Shown piece by piece: positions 1 to 10,818 of a stretch of DNA of 35,765 nt; within the stretch, counting starts at the first letter, position 1, and the number at the start of each line of letters is the position of its first letter. Location of the stretch: the IMG/VR virus record IMGVR_UViG_3300009705_000052, positions 1 through 35,765 of that record; one strand, written 5' to 3'. The DNA comes from a virus. The notes under the pieces are model-generated. The model had not been told where the DNA came from. It worked only from the letters and a program-made list of their open reading frames with translations, and made no database searches. The position numbers were made by a program, and so were the translations under genes.

Positions 1-3000
1 GCGCTCATCAATCCTGACGGGTATCCTGGTACTGCTACAGCAGCACCACCACCTAAGAATGGTGCGCCGAGTGATGCACCAACTACTGACCTATCCATAA
101 CAGATGACCACAGCGCACTAAGACTGACTGCGACAGATGGTTCTTGCATTACAGCGATTGACCCGTTGCTTTTTTCAGGTCCGAAGTAATGTGGTATTGA
201 TTGACCAGGGCCGAATATAACAAATGTAGTTTGATTCTCAGAATCAAGTAATGAACCTGAGTCTGGTGTAGCGTCACGATGGCGTGCGTGTGTATGAGCG
301 AATCTCAAAATGACTGGTGATGGTTGAGTTTGATGCACTTTAGTAGCAGCACTCCCGCCACCTTGATACAGCGTAGCATCAGATGTTGTAGGGATGTGAT
401 TTTGTCCAGTTCCCCCTTCCATGTCATATGGGAGTACGAGGTCTTGATTGTGTAGTGGTGAAACCACTTGCCCTTTGTGTTGGTCTAAATGACCAGTTCC
501 AGGGAACATTGCTAAGATTGCAGTGGTATCTAAAAGAGCATGTGAACCCATGATTTCATTGGCATTTTGGATACCAGCAGTGCCTGTAGGTCCTGCAGAA
601 TATGGGTGGGTATAGAACTCAGTGTAATCATTTTGTGTTCCGTCGTTGATGTCAATAACTGCACCGCTAAAACCACCACCAAAATACAATGGCACAGAAT
701 GGTCATCACTGTTTTTTCCACCTCTAAAGTATAGGAATGGTTTTGCTCCGAAGTTTGAAGCAGCGTATCGTATGCCTTCTAACTCAGGCTTGTTTGGCCA
801 TTTTTGGATTAAGAAGTTCGTTCCCATTGTTGACCACCCTTTAGCGTCTTTGAATGATTCACTGTTAGTTATTGATGTAGATACTACTGCGTGAGAACTG
901 TCAGGTAATCTGCTGAATGCATGGTGGTATTGTCTTCCGTATAGACCACTTGCTGGCACGAATGTGAACGCTGCTTGACCGTCAGTATAATTATATGCGA
1001 ATGGTACAACCTTTGCCCAGTCACCATTGTTTGACCATATAGTGTGTGCTTCAACATATGATGCATCTTCACCTTGAACTGACCCGTTGAAGAACATTCG
1101 TTGGTTTGCTGTCACTTGGTTGAGTTCACCCTTACAACGCCCAATAGGTCCGAATTGGAATAACTGAGTCAACCCATGCCCCGTTCCGATTGCTGTGTTT
1201 TGGAATCCAATTGTCCATTTTCTTAAACTGACTGTGCCATCGGTCATGCTGATAGCATCTATGGTTGGGTTAGAACCTTGAGGTGAAATAGTATCTCCTG
1301 GTGTGTATCGGTATGTCACCCCTCTAAGGTTCTGTTCCCATGCTGTGGTGTCAACTGGGTTGTTGCGGGAATTGACGAGTCTTGGTGTGGCAGTGTTAGA
1401 ATTGCTACCAACATATTTGGTGCTGATGTGTAATACAGTGCGTGGGATGTATCCGCATGGTACGGATATACCTGCATCTATCACTGAATTGAATATACCA
1501 TTACCGGCGGCTAACGCTGCTGCATCGGCTCTTGTTGCTAACATGTTTTGGGGGTCAATATAATTCAGTGTGCCAACCTGTGCGAGATTCTTATGTGTTG
1601 ATGGTATCATATCAGCGTGGCCAACAATATGAGCATCCAACATCCCCCAATCTGTTTCACGGTTAACTGAAAATAGTTTGCTCAATGATGGAACATTGTT
1701 TTCTTGGTTGTATGCTTGAACCCGAATAGCAGTCGGTGCTACCCCCCACTCACCTAATGTGCGACCATCTGATGCATACATGGTTGTGCAATCAAATGAT
1801 GTCTCATCTATATTATCACTGTTTGGGTCTTCTAAATTGATAGCGTGTTCAACCGCCGCTGCTAAAACCTCGTCAGTCAACAAGCAAGTCCAGTTAGGTC
1901 TTGCTGAAATACACACAGGTGCTAGTGGGTCGTTATTTGCGAGAGGTCCTATCTGAGCAGTTGACCATCCTGTTAAATCAGTAGGGATGTTTATACATCC
2001 ATAGAATGTATGCTTTGTGCTATAAGCGTCACCCGCAACTGGCATTGTAGTGCGGTGAGTGTATGATACATATGTTCCTGATTTTGATATTAAATGCTTA
2101 GTGGCTGTGACCCCATGTGAAATCTGTATCACACCGTTTGTTTTAGGGAATCCCATATGTCCTAGTGCGTCACCAGTTAGCGGTATGTCGTGCCATATTC
2201 CTAGGTTGAGTCTTCCAAAACTATTCGCAGTGGTACCTGATGCTAATACTAAATCACCAGTTGTTCCTGTTGGTTTTACCAATGATACAGCCCATGCTGC
2301 TTGGTGTGCTTTTACGGTATTCCATCTGTTCCCACAATACTGTTCGTTAGAAATTGAACCTAGATTGATATTTGCTGCGACACCAGCGTGGGCGCTGTTT
2401 GCACCTGCTTTGTTTAACCATTCCTCGGCGGTCTTGATTCTGCCACCAATATCGCCAGTACCTTTCATATGTTTGCCTATTGTGAATCCGCCTTGACCTA
2501 CATCTCGGTCATCAACCCATATGACAATTTCATTTTCTAATGTGGCTGGTATGTTGGTCAGGTTGTTTGCGAACACTTCACCATACTGTTTGTAAATAAC
2601 ACGGATACGATATGTTTTGCCTAAGTGGTCTTGGAACTCAAATGCATATAGTTCACCATCTCCTACATCGTATTTTTCACTCATCGGAACATGTGGAGTA
2701 GTTTCAGTTAACGCTGGTAATTGTTGGTAAATTGAATGCGCTCTGTTATCTTGGCCTGATTCACCGAATCCCCATGCTCCCAAATCTGGTGTCCAACCAG
2801 GTATCCCACTAGCCGTTAAACCACCAAAATTGATACGCCCTATTGCGTTAGTTCCTACTCTTAATCCTTGTATGACTGATTGTTGGTTTGGAGTTGAAGA
2901 TTCAGTGTGGACTGTGTTAGAACTAAAACCGCCGCCACCTTGACCGTGATTAGGGGTAGCGCCTTCACCACCAGTAGTGAACTGTGCTGGTGGTAGTTTG

Positions 3001-6000
3001 CGGCTATTTACATCAGTTCCCTTAGCGGGTTTAGAATCCGCTACCAATTCGTGTAGTGTTGTGATTGGTGCAAATGGTCGCCCGTGTTTGTTGATAGGCA
3101 TTGGGGCAGGGTGCATACATTCACCCCACATTTCTTCGGGCTGGCAATAGAAATCGCGGAACCTGCCACCATGTCCGATTAAGAACTTAGGATTGTAAAT
3201 GGATTGACCACGGCTATTGTCCAACCATACACAGAAATTACGACCTGTCGCACCAGGAACAGTGGAGTGAACAACAATTGTGAATCCTTCATTACCGCTG
3301 GCATCTTCAACCACACGCCCAATATGGGCACGGAGGTATCCCATGTGCGAACCTCTATCAAACGATACTTTGCTTTCATTATCCCAAAATGCTGCAGGGT
3401 CATGTGTTGAACCAGTGACTGCGAAGTCTGCTTTGATGTGTTTTGCAGACGGGTCTTTCTGGTCAATGTCAGGCCCTGCATATTGGTCCATTGGTCTGCG
3501 TACATTGGAACGACCTTTCGGCGCACCTGCTTGGTTGATGAGTCTTACAACTTCTTCTGCTGCTGCTTGTATGCTGGTGATTCCTTCTTTGATACCGACT
3601 TCACCCATGTCAATTGTCAGTCTTCGGGTGAACTCCATTTCAGTCCACTGTGGCATCATCTTAATTTCACCGTATCTTGGTTTAATAGGTGCAGTACGAA
3701 TACCTTTCAAACATAAGAATGCAGGTATGGCTCTTGTTCCGTCGGGTGTATCCATAGTGGTTTGAGAGAACCTGATTGCTGTGTTAGCATTACCTGTTGC
3801 TGATGCGTAGTCGCTAGAATATGATTTATATTTGCCTAATAATTTCATTGTATGTGCCACTTCTTTGGCTTGGCTATATAGCCCTTGAACAAACCAAAAT
3901 TGTGATGCTTCTGTATAACATGAAGATTCATTGGTGCGAATCGGCAAACCTGTTATTGAATTAACTACAGCACCTTGCATGTAATTTTTATTGTGATTAT
4001 TAGTTAGCATCCACGCGCCCATAGCATTTGCATTTACATCAACGGCATCCACTCTATCACCCATCAGTGTCGCACGGTCTATGTGAGAATATGCCCCTTC
4101 AATGAATGATGAGCGGTCAGTTTGTTGCCGAACCTTTGGTTGTTTAGGAGTAGTGTTTGCTGAATATCCACCATCTTTAAGACCAGTTTCTGCGCCGAGG
4201 TCATTGTTGCCCTGGTCATAAATCTGAGATGATTTGCCATTTGCTACATCCATATTTTCAATGGCTAAAGCATCAGCATCTGTTTGGACTTGCATGTATA
4301 TATCGTGGAATGAAATGAACTCACGGTCATGCTTTACATCGTATAACAAAACACGAGCGTGGTCTGATGTGCTAAGATACGGGTCAACGAATGCAACAGT
4401 TCTAAACTCGCCGGTATCTGGTGATAAATCACCGATGTGTGTGACATTGTGTATGACTGTTTGATTCACATGTTGAGCAAAGTTCTCAGCCGTTTCACGA
4501 CAATTGTTCCCAATCAAGAAGTTCTCTATGGGTATGCTCTCTCGCGACCTGAAACCAAAACTACCTCCACCACCGTTGAACATTTTATGAACTTCTAAAT
4601 TATTGAAAGTGCCCCTGCTTTTACAAAACAGACCGTCAGTTGCGTGTGGGTTGGTATAATGCATATTCATCCATACAGTATCTCCTTCTCGTAGTCCTCC
4701 TTGTGCGTATGGGTGCATCCATTCATTGTTGAGAATCGCACCTGGGAACAAATCAGGTCCAGTGTATGATAGAGCCGAATGGAGATGTGGTGGGATACCG
4801 ATACCGATGATTTCTAATTCATCACCTGTGTATATGTTGGCTGATGCACCAACGGTTGGGATGTTGCCGTTTGACCATAATGATACAACTTGACCATATC
4901 CTTTTTGTTCATCATTTATGTTAGCAGCACTCATAGTAGCAGCATCTATTTCAAATGCCAGTAACTGGAACTCTACATTATTGCGTCTGTTGATTACTTT
5001 GACTCGCGCTGATTCATGCCATATTCCTGTTGCACCGTGTCGGGGATAACTGCCTCTATTATCAGTGATGATACCTACAGCCGATGCACCACCACCAACA
5101 ATCACCTCAATAGTTCCTTTCCATACACTGTTGCGTGCTTTCAGCAAATGCGGGTTTGTTTCAGGTCCTGCTTTGAACTCAACCGCGCTCACATATTGAC
5201 GCAATCCGTAGTCAATGTTGCCACCTTGAGTTTGAACATTGCTTCTATCAAAATATGATGGTGAACGGAACTCTTGTCCTTCTGCTGTGGTATATCCTTC
5301 TCCGTCGCCTATCACTTGGATGTCAGGGTTGAATGGGATTGTTCCCATAGGTCTGATACCTGTTCCGGCTTCTATGGATGCGATGAAGTCTTTTGATGCA
5401 TACCCTACTCCTGATTGAATGACGAGAGCATCACCTTCAATGCCCATGTAATAGCACCATTCGCCGTTATCCAATATGGCTTTACGGCATCCAAATGTTC
5501 CTGGTACTCCTCTTGGGTATCCGCTGAGTGTTCCTCTAGCGTCGGGGAATATGGCGATATTATCAACATGCAATCTGTGAGCGCTAGTCGGGCCACCATT
5601 ATACACAACGAATGTTCCTGCTTTTGTTTTGACTGTTGAACCAGTAATAGTCGTTCCTTGTACATATGTATTATTTGAATACGCGTAGTGGTAAGGTCCG
5701 ACTACTGTTGGGTCACTGGATTTGACACCAGCAAATGGTCTCATGCTTACGGGATTAGGTGCCCATGTGTGTGCTGTCATTGTCGCATCCAATGTGATTT
5801 TCATACTGTTGTTCGGACCTGGGAATATACCCATTGACTGGTTCTCAAAGAATTGGTCTGGGAATAATGGGATTTCAGCCAATGCTCTTGTTGAAGCATA
5901 CTGTGTGCCTAATTGGTAATCGTGTTGGACAGTGCCTAGTTTTTGAAACATACGGTCTTGCACAGTTGTTCCGTCATCACATTGAGTATCGTCTCCAATA

Positions 6001-9000
6001 TATGGGTCAACAAATATAGAACTGCCATATTGGAAACCGTTTGCTGCAACCCATAGTACGAATGTTTCGTGTGTGTTCCCATTAGAATCTATAAACCATT
6101 TTCCTTTCCTCCCAGTATCTGTAGGTGGGATTCTAAACTCACCGCTAACGATGTCAAAATATGCTGCTGATGCGCCGTTTGGTAAATAGAATCTAGCAGT
6201 TGGGTTCGCTGCGTCACCACTACTTGGAGGGAAACATATGTGCCCCCAACTTGCCAATGCTGCTGATTTGTTATTCATTGGTTTGACTGTGACTTTATTT
6301 GGATTCCCTGTGTTGTCAATGACATTGACAATCGCCCCTGCTGGTCGTCTGGTGTTCCACCCAATACGAGCGATTGGGGATGGGTCATAGGTTGGTTTGG
6401 TGTCTTTACCACCTTGACCTACACCACCAAAAGAAACGCTCACTACAGGCCCTCCAGGAGTAATCTCTTTAATTGGGTGAGAATCTGGTGAACCGTCACC
6501 TACAAAGTCGGTATCGGTGCTTCGGATGTCATCCAACAACCCAACACCCTTCAATACCAATGTTCGCCCACTACTAGTTTTGCCTTCTCTAAACTCCGTC
6601 AGCCTACCACGAGTCTGCATAAACTCAACAGATATGAAATTGTGGTCTTTTGGATTGATGTCTTTACCGACAAACTTAGATAATTGCATTGTTCTGGATT
6701 TCATTGTAGGTTGCATCACAATACAATGTGTTTTGTTGATTGACCAATTATCAATAATATCAAACATTTCGTACAGATTTGACCGATGATTAGTCGGAGG
6801 TCTGTCAAATACTCCATTGTTGTTGTTTGCTGCTTCTTCGGTTGGACTCATTACGAATGCGTCTGGTGCAGTTTCAACAGGCGGGTCTTTTGTTTGAGCC
6901 GATGCTGACCCTGATGTTCCAGATTGAGATGGTCTAATTATCAATTTGTGATACTGAGATGCATGTGATGGGTTTGTCACATGTGATGCTATGATTCCCA
7001 TTGGGGGTTTTTGAGGAGAATCTATTGGGTTTTGAGGCATATAATTAACAGGGGTTTTGGTAGTATTCAATGCTAATTCATATGCTGACCCACCTGTGTT
7101 GTCACCGACTAAACGGTGTGGTTTGAATGCCACACTGCCTGTGCCTAAATCATCGTCACTGATACGGATGATACCACCAGGGGAATGTAATGTTGTGCCA
7201 CTTGCCAGTGCCGTTTGGATGTGGTCAATAATCTGTAGTCCTGTGGCGCTTGGATTCGGCACAACATCACATGCAGGTACTGTCTTCGTGACACACAGTG
7301 CAGGTCCTTTCAATGTTCTATGGACTATTTGACCACCTGTAGCGGTATGTGCTGTTGTGAATGCCGCATACGCAGCACTGAGTGTTAAAGTATTTGCTGA
7401 ATAACTGATTGTGACTGTTGCTGTGCTTGCAGCAGCAGCGCCTCTAACCCCATTCACCATCAAATCATACGCATCAAATGTTGACGAGTCCACACCGAAT
7501 GCTTTCGCAGCATTTGGTTTGAGATTGACTTTGGTGTTAGTGGCTGTCATTGCCCCTGTCGTTGTGCCGGATGCTGAGTATCCAATTGTTGCGCCTGTCA
7601 AATCAATGGCATTATAATGAATCTCAACATATGGGGCCATGTCAACACCACTACCTGACAGTGAAGGCACTTCCAATATGGCAACACGGTCTGTGTCTTC
7701 AGGAGTTAAGTGGAGATTGTATGTGTCAAATGTTCCATCTTCATTAACAGATGCGTGACCTTTCAACAAGAATGGTTGTGGTGAAAAACCTGCTCCACCA
7801 ATTGCTATGATGCTGCGTTGGTCTAAGTCCACACCAGCCATTCCATTTTCAGCAACTTGGGTAGCCGTTGATGTGGTTTCCACTGATAATGCTGACCCTA
7901 TGAATGCTTGTCTGTGCATATCTAAAATTGTTCCAATTGGTATTTGGTCACGCATTCCAACACTAGCACCATCAAAATATGCCATGAATGAATCTGATTG
8001 TCCGTCAAGATTACGGCTCACATGTTCTTCCATAGATGGTGGTAGTGTTCGTAAAAATGGATGACCACTGATTTGTGTGTATCTGTGTCGCCCAGTGTGC
8101 CCTGCTTGAAATCCTTCGGGAAGACCTGATGCAGCCCAATTGAAAGCAAACGGATTGTTTGTTGTATCTGTCGCTATTTGTTGGTTGAACATAAATCCGT
8201 GATTACCATTGGCTTCATCAACAACCATCTGTCCAGTTCTGTCCACTACTTGAGTACTCATACCTGGCGCTCGTAATGGTTTTCCTGTTCCTGAATCAAT
8301 GAGTAAATCTGAATTGATGATTGCTATTGATGAACCCAATGATTTGTTGTGGGTGGTATCATATCCAGCGTGAGCGTGTAGTGAGTTTTGTAATCCTGCC
8401 CCGTCATAATTGAGATGGATACTGTATATTTTTAGTCGTGCGTTGCTACCATTTGCATACAAATCGTATCCAGATAATCGCACTCGTTCTGGTGGGGATG
8501 TTTGGTATGCCTTACCTGTCTTTTCATCAACACCCGTTGGGTTGATAATCAAGTTGATTGGAACATGGTGGATGTCACCGTATGGTGTTTTATACACACC
8601 ATTACTGTATGTTTCATCTGTGTGAAAATCCATTGATGTGTTAGCAGTAGTTATTTTACCTGTGATATATTCGTGCAGTTTGTATCCTTGTTCAGAACTG
8701 ATATACCAATAATTGGCATTAGCCGATGCATCTACTTTGAGATTCAATTCTAATGTTGGTATTTCAACGGGTTCTTCAAATCTCCACAGACCGATAGTAT
8801 CACCCGACACCATCAACGGACCTGCTCTAATACCACTTTCATTGTATCCACGCCTCCAGTGTACTCCTTCAATCGTGCCACGGAACTCACCGCCACGACC
8901 ACCAAGATACAAGTCAGATGCTGATTGGCTCAATGTCACCTTTTTGTTGACTTTTTGAGATGCAATCAATTCAGCGTTGACATACAGTTTGACTTGTTCA

Positions 9001-9527
9001 CCTGTGAATATACCTACAATGTGTATCAGGTCTCGGACATTTTTATTCAATGCTGACTCTAATCCCAAACTACTATTGAATTGATTGTGAGTGCCATGAA
9101 TCGCTACATTTGGGTCTGTTGGATATACAATCCCATCCCACCCATTGTGAGTCGCTGATGATATGTTGGGTGATGCTGATGATACGCTTACTGTTTGTGA
9201 ACCCAATTCGGGGTCTTGGGTGTGGACAATGAATTGAGCAGGGCCTGGTGTGCCAACTGTTCCGATATGCAATTCAAACACACCTTCTTTCATAGCGATA
9301 ACCCCGCCACAATCTGGAACAACCCACGCTTCAATAGTGAATGATTTGGTGACTTTACCTATCCCAAATCGGCTGTTTGATTGTTGGCTTTGACCTACGC
9401 TTGAATCATACGCATTACCATGAGTTGTCTTCAAACCAGTCTTATTGAATGGTGCTTGAGGAACAACAATACCATCGGACACACCGTTGAAAAACAAAGC
9501 GGTGCTTGATTTACCAATAACTGTCAT
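1..9527 (-). CDS. Giant tail fibre / receptor-binding (adhesin-like) protein, C-terminus outside window
   Basis: A single reading frame opens at the ATG at 9525-9527 and stays open to the window edge, giving at least 3175 residues with no stop. The ATG follows GTTGTGATGAT, in which the stop codon of the preceding tail gene is embedded. The first ~280 residues look like a concanavalin A/LamG-type jelly roll: a FTIEAWV strand near residue 50, then HIVGIFTGEQVKLYVN, then LYLGGRGGEF. Such domains bind glycans in many phage fibres. The rest is rich in Gly, Asn, Thr and aromatic residues, as expected for beta-sandwich and fibre domains, but I recognise no further family. Its place after the tape measure and a distal tail protein points to the tail tip, where it would contact the host surface. 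Function is inferred from the LamG-like start, size and position. A baseplate hub role is the main alternative. Confidence 0.82.
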   Translation of the reverse strand, partial: MTVIGKSSTALFFNGVSDGIVVPQAPFNKTGLKTTHGNAYDSSVGQSQQSNSRFGIGKVTKSFTIEAWVVPDCGGVIAMKEGVFELHIGTVGTPGPAQFIVHTQDPELGSQTVSVSSASPNISSATHNGWDGIVYPTDPNVAIHGTHNQFNSSLGLESALNKNVRDLIHIVGIFTGEQVKLYVNAELIASQKVNKKVTLSQSASDLYLGGRGGEFRGTIEGVHWRRGYNESGIRAGPLMVSGDTIGLWRFEEPVEIPTLELNLKVDASANANYWYISSEQGYKLHEYITGKITTANTSMDFHTDETYSNGVYKTPYGDIHHVPINLIINPTGVDEKTGKAYQTSPPERVRLSGYDLYANGSNARLKIYSIHLNYDGAGLQNSLHAHAGYDTTHNKSLGSSIAIINSDLLIDSGTGKPLRAPGMSTQVVDRTGQMVVDEANGNHGFMFNQQIATDTTNNPFAFNWAASGLPEGFQAGHTGRHRYTQISGHPFLRTLPPSMEEHVSRNLDGQSDSFMAYFDGASVGMRDQIPIGTILDMHRQAFIGSALSVETTSTATQVAENGMAGVDLDQRSIIAIGGAGFSPQPFLLKGHASVNEDGTFDTYNLHLTPEDTDRVAILEVPSLSGSGVDMAPYVEIHYNAIDLTGATIGYSASGTTTGAMTATNTKVNLKPNAAKAFGVDSSTFDAYDLMVNGVRGAAAASTATVTISYSANTLTLSAAYAAFTTAHTATGGQIVHRTLKGPALCVTKTVPACDVVPNPSATGLQIIDHIQTALASGTTLHSPGGIIRISDDDLGTGSVAFKPHRLVGDNTGGSAYELALNTTKTPVNYMPQNPIDSPQKPPMGIIASHVTNPSHASQYHKLIIRPSQSGTSGSASAQTKDPPVETAPDAFVMSPTEEAANNNNGVFDRPPTNHRSNLYEMFDIIDNWSINKTHCIVMQPTMKSRTMQLSKFVGKDINPKDHNFISVEFMQTRGRLTEFREGKTSSGRTLVLKGVGLLDDIRSTDTDFVGDGSPDSHPIKEITPGGPVVSVSFGGVGQGGKDTKPTYDPSPIARIGWNTRRPAGAIVNVIDNTGNPNKVTVKPMNNKSAALASWGHICFPPSSGDAANPTARFYLPNGASAAYFDIVSGEFRIPPTDTGRKGKWFIDSNGNTHETFVLWVAANGFQYGSSIFVDPYIGDDTQCDDGTTVQDRMFQKLGTVQHDYQLGTQYASTRALAEIPLFPDQFFENQSMGIFPGPNNSMKITLDATMTAHTWAPNPVSMRPFAGVKSSDPTVVGPYHYAYSNNTYVQGTTITGSTVKTKAGTFVVYNGGPTSAHRLHVDNIAIFPDARGTLSGYPRGVPGTFGCRKAILDNGEWCYYMGIEGDALVIQSGVGYASKDFIASIEAGTGIRPMGTIPFNPDIQVIGDGEGYTTAEGQEFRSPSYFDRSNVQTQGGNIDYGLRQYVSAVEFKAGPETNPHLLKARNSVWKGTIEVIVGGGASAVGIITDNRGSYPRHGATGIWHESARVKVINRRNNVEFQLLAFEIDAATMSAANINDEQKGYGQVVSLWSNGNIPTVGASANIYTGDELEIIGIGIPPHLHSALSYTGPDLFPGAILNNEWMHPYAQGGLREGDTVWMNMHYTNPHATDGLFCKSRGTFNNLEVHKMFNGGGGSFGFRSRESIPIENFLIGNNCRETAENFAQHVNQTVIHNVTHIGDLSPDTGEFRTVAFVDPYLSTSDHARVLLYDVKHDREFISFHDIYMQVQTDADALAIENMDVANGKSSQIYDQGNNDLGAETGLKDGGYSANTTPKQPKVRQQTDRSSFIEGAYSHIDRATLMGDRVDAVDVNANAMGAWMLTNNHNKNYMQGAVVNSITGLPIRTNESSCYTEASQFWFVQGLYSQAKEVAHTMKLLGKYKSYSSDYASATGNANTAIRFSQTTMDTPDGTRAIPAFLCLKGIRTAPIKPRYGEIKMMPQWTEMEFTRRLTIDMGEVGIKEGITSIQAAAEEVVRLINQAGAPKGRSNVRRPMDQYAGPDIDQKDPSAKHIKADFAVTGSTHDPAAFWDNESKVSFDRGSHMGYLRAHIGRVVEDASGNEGFTIVVHSTVPGATGRNFCVWLDNSRGQSIYNPKFLIGHGGRFRDFYCQPEEMWGECMHPAPMPINKHGRPFAPITTLHELVADSKPAKGTDVNSRKLPPAQFTTGGEGATPNHGQGGGGFSSNTVHTESSTPNQQSVIQGLRVGTNAIGRINFGGLTASGIPGWTPDLGAWGFGESGQDNRAHSIYQQLPALTETTPHVPMSEKYDVGDGELYAFEFQDHLGKTYRIRVIYKQYGEVFANNLTNIPATLENEIVIWVDDRDVGQGGFTIGKHMKGTGDIGGRIKTAEEWLNKAGANSAHAGVAANINLGSISNEQYCGNRWNTVKAHQAAWAVSLVKPTGTTGDLVLASGTTANSFGRLNLGIWHDIPLTGDALGHMGFPKTNGVIQISHGVTATKHLISKSGTYVSYTHRTTMPVAGDAYSTKHTFYGCINIPTDLTGWSTAQIGPLANNDPLAPVCISARPNWTCLLTDEVLAAAVEHAINLEDPNSDNIDETSFDCTTMYASDGRTLGEWGVAPTAIRVQAYNQENNVPSLSKLFSVNRETDWGMLDAHIVGHADMIPSTHKNLAQVGTLNYIDPQNMLATRADAAALAAGNGIFNSVIDAGISVPCGYIPRTVLHISTKYVGSNSNTATPRLVNSRNNPVDTTAWEQNLRGVTYRYTPGDTISPQGSNPTIDAISMTDGTVSLRKWTIGFQNTAIGTGHGLTQLFQFGPIGRCKGELNQVTANQRMFFNGSVQGEDASYVEAHTIWSNNGDWAKVVPFAYNYTDGQAAFTFVPASGLYGRQYHHAFSRLPDSSHAVVSTSITNSESFKDAKGWSTMGTNFLIQKWPNKPELEGIRYAASNFGAKPFLYFRGGKNSDDHSVPLYFGGGFSGAVIDINDGTQNDYTEFYTHPYSAGPTGTAGIQNANEIMGSHALLDTTAILAMFPGTGHLDQHKGQVVSPLHNQDLVLPYDMEGGTGQNHIPTTSDATLYQGGGSAATKVHQTQPSPVILRFAHTHARHRDATPDSGSLLDSENQTTFVIFGPGQSIPHYFGPEKSNGSIAVMQEPSVAVSLSALWSSVMDRSVVGASLGAPFLGGGAAVAVPGYPSGLMS

Positions 9528-9531
9528 ATCA

Positions 9532-10818
9532 TCACAACCCCACAATCATATCAATTGGTTTGAACTCTAAACTGTATGTGTATGATGTTGCACCTGCTTC
9601 GTATGCAAACTTAAAACTAATCACCGTGCCACGAATACCAGTATATACATCAGTTGAACTGAACCCTACAGTGGCTGCGTTGACATTGGCTAACGAACCT
9701 TGTCTGTCAGCAGGACCTAGCCCTGTGACAAGAAGGAAATTGCGAGCAACCATATTGTTGCCATTAGCCGCTGCTGCTTGAATGATGGATTGATATGGGA
9801 TTTGGATACCTACAATATAATCATCAGATGCACCAGCGGTTGGGTCAAGTGTGTTGAAGTTCTTGCTTATACTCTTTTTATCGTCATTAGTATCCAGTTG
9901 GAACAACTCACCCACAGCCCCCATAACATTGCTGTTAGCAGTATTGGCAATAAGGTCTTGGATTTTATCACCTGCTGAACGACATGTGTTAGCACTCCCA
10001 CCTCTAAATGAACTGAACGATGGCGGTTTGGTTGCCGCCTGGTTTTCAGTGCCGCTTGAGTCATTGACAGTTGACCAAAATGTTGGTGTTCCTGAATCCC
10101 CATTAGCACCTGCTTCTTGTTGAGTGATATTAACACGACCATTTCCTAATGTGATGTTTTGACCCACCACTAAAAGTGGGGTAAATGCATCGCTGAGTTT
10201 CTGGGAATTAGCCGCAGTATGAGTTGCGCTGGTTATCACAGTACCAGTGTTGCCGGTGTTGGCTAACGCAGCGCTGAGATATGTGGCTAGTTCGTGTGCC
10301 ACACTTACAAATCCCCCACCACTAGGCCCTGTGTTGTTTAACAGTGTGGCATTGTTCAAACTGATTAGAACTACACCAGCGCCAGGGAATGTCGCTGCTC
10401 CTAATGTGCCTGTTAGAATGAACTTGAATGTGATTTTGCTACCGTCGCCAATGCTTTGTAAATATGTGCTACGGATATAGAATGGTTTGTCAGCAATGTC
10501 TTGCATGGTCACTGTTCCGCCATCTCCTGTAAAGTATGTAGAAGACACAGTGTTTGCGTCACGGACATTTGGCCGAGTGAAATCAATGAATGATAATGAT
10601 TGGCTAGGCATTGTCGCTATTTTCGTGCAATCATCATCACGGCATACACCGTCAAGATTGATACCGATACTGACTATATTCAGGTCTGCACCGAATCGTT
10701 CACCCACCACTGGTACTGGTATGGCTGCTACACCACGACCAATTGATATGCCGAACTTCTCAGCATCTAGACTGATGATTTTACCATTGCGTTGAATTAA
10801 ACGGATTGGTACTGACAT
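9532..10818 (-). CDS. Distal tail / baseplate protein candidate (428 aa)
   Basis: The ATG at 10816-10818 overlaps the tape measure stop as TAATG, so I place the start there and not at an in-frame GTG 9 bases upstream. The protein is predicted soluble and Gly/Ala/Thr/Asn-rich. It opens with MSVPIRLIQRNGKIISLDA and ends with YSLEFKPIDMIVGL, a short beta-rich C-terminus. A small CRDDDC element lies near residue 60 and could hold a metal or disulfide. I do not recognise a named family. The gene directly after a tape measure in siphoviruses usually encodes the distal tail protein or the hub that attaches the fibre, and the next gene here is the giant fibre-like protein, so that role is inferred from position. 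Confidence is high that it is a gene and moderate for the role. Confidence 0.8.
   Translation of the reverse strand: MSVPIRLIQRNGKIISLDAEKFGISIGRGVAAIPVPVVGERFGADLNIVSIGINLDGVCRDDDCTKIATMPSQSLSFIDFTRPNVRDANTVSSTYFTGDGGTVTMQDIADKPFYIRSTYLQSIGDGSKITFKFILTGTLGAATFPGAGVVLISLNNATLLNNTGPSGGGFVSVAHELATYLSAALANTGNTGTVITSATHTAANSQKLSDAFTPLLVVGQNITLGNGRVNITQQEAGANGDSGTPTFWSTVNDSSGTENQAATKPPSFSSFRGGSANTCRSAGDKIQDLIANTANSNVMGAVGELFQLDTNDDKKSISKNFNTLDPTAGASDDYIVGIQIPYQSIIQAAAANGNNMVARNFLLVTGLGPADRQGSLANVNAATVGFSSTDVYTGIRGTVISFKFAYEAGATSYTYSLEFKPIDMIVGL

Noticed and set aside
1303-8958. Multiple plus-strand frames of 60-145 codons
   Set aside because: All are antisense to the giant minus-strand frame, have no shared strand context, and their sequences look random.
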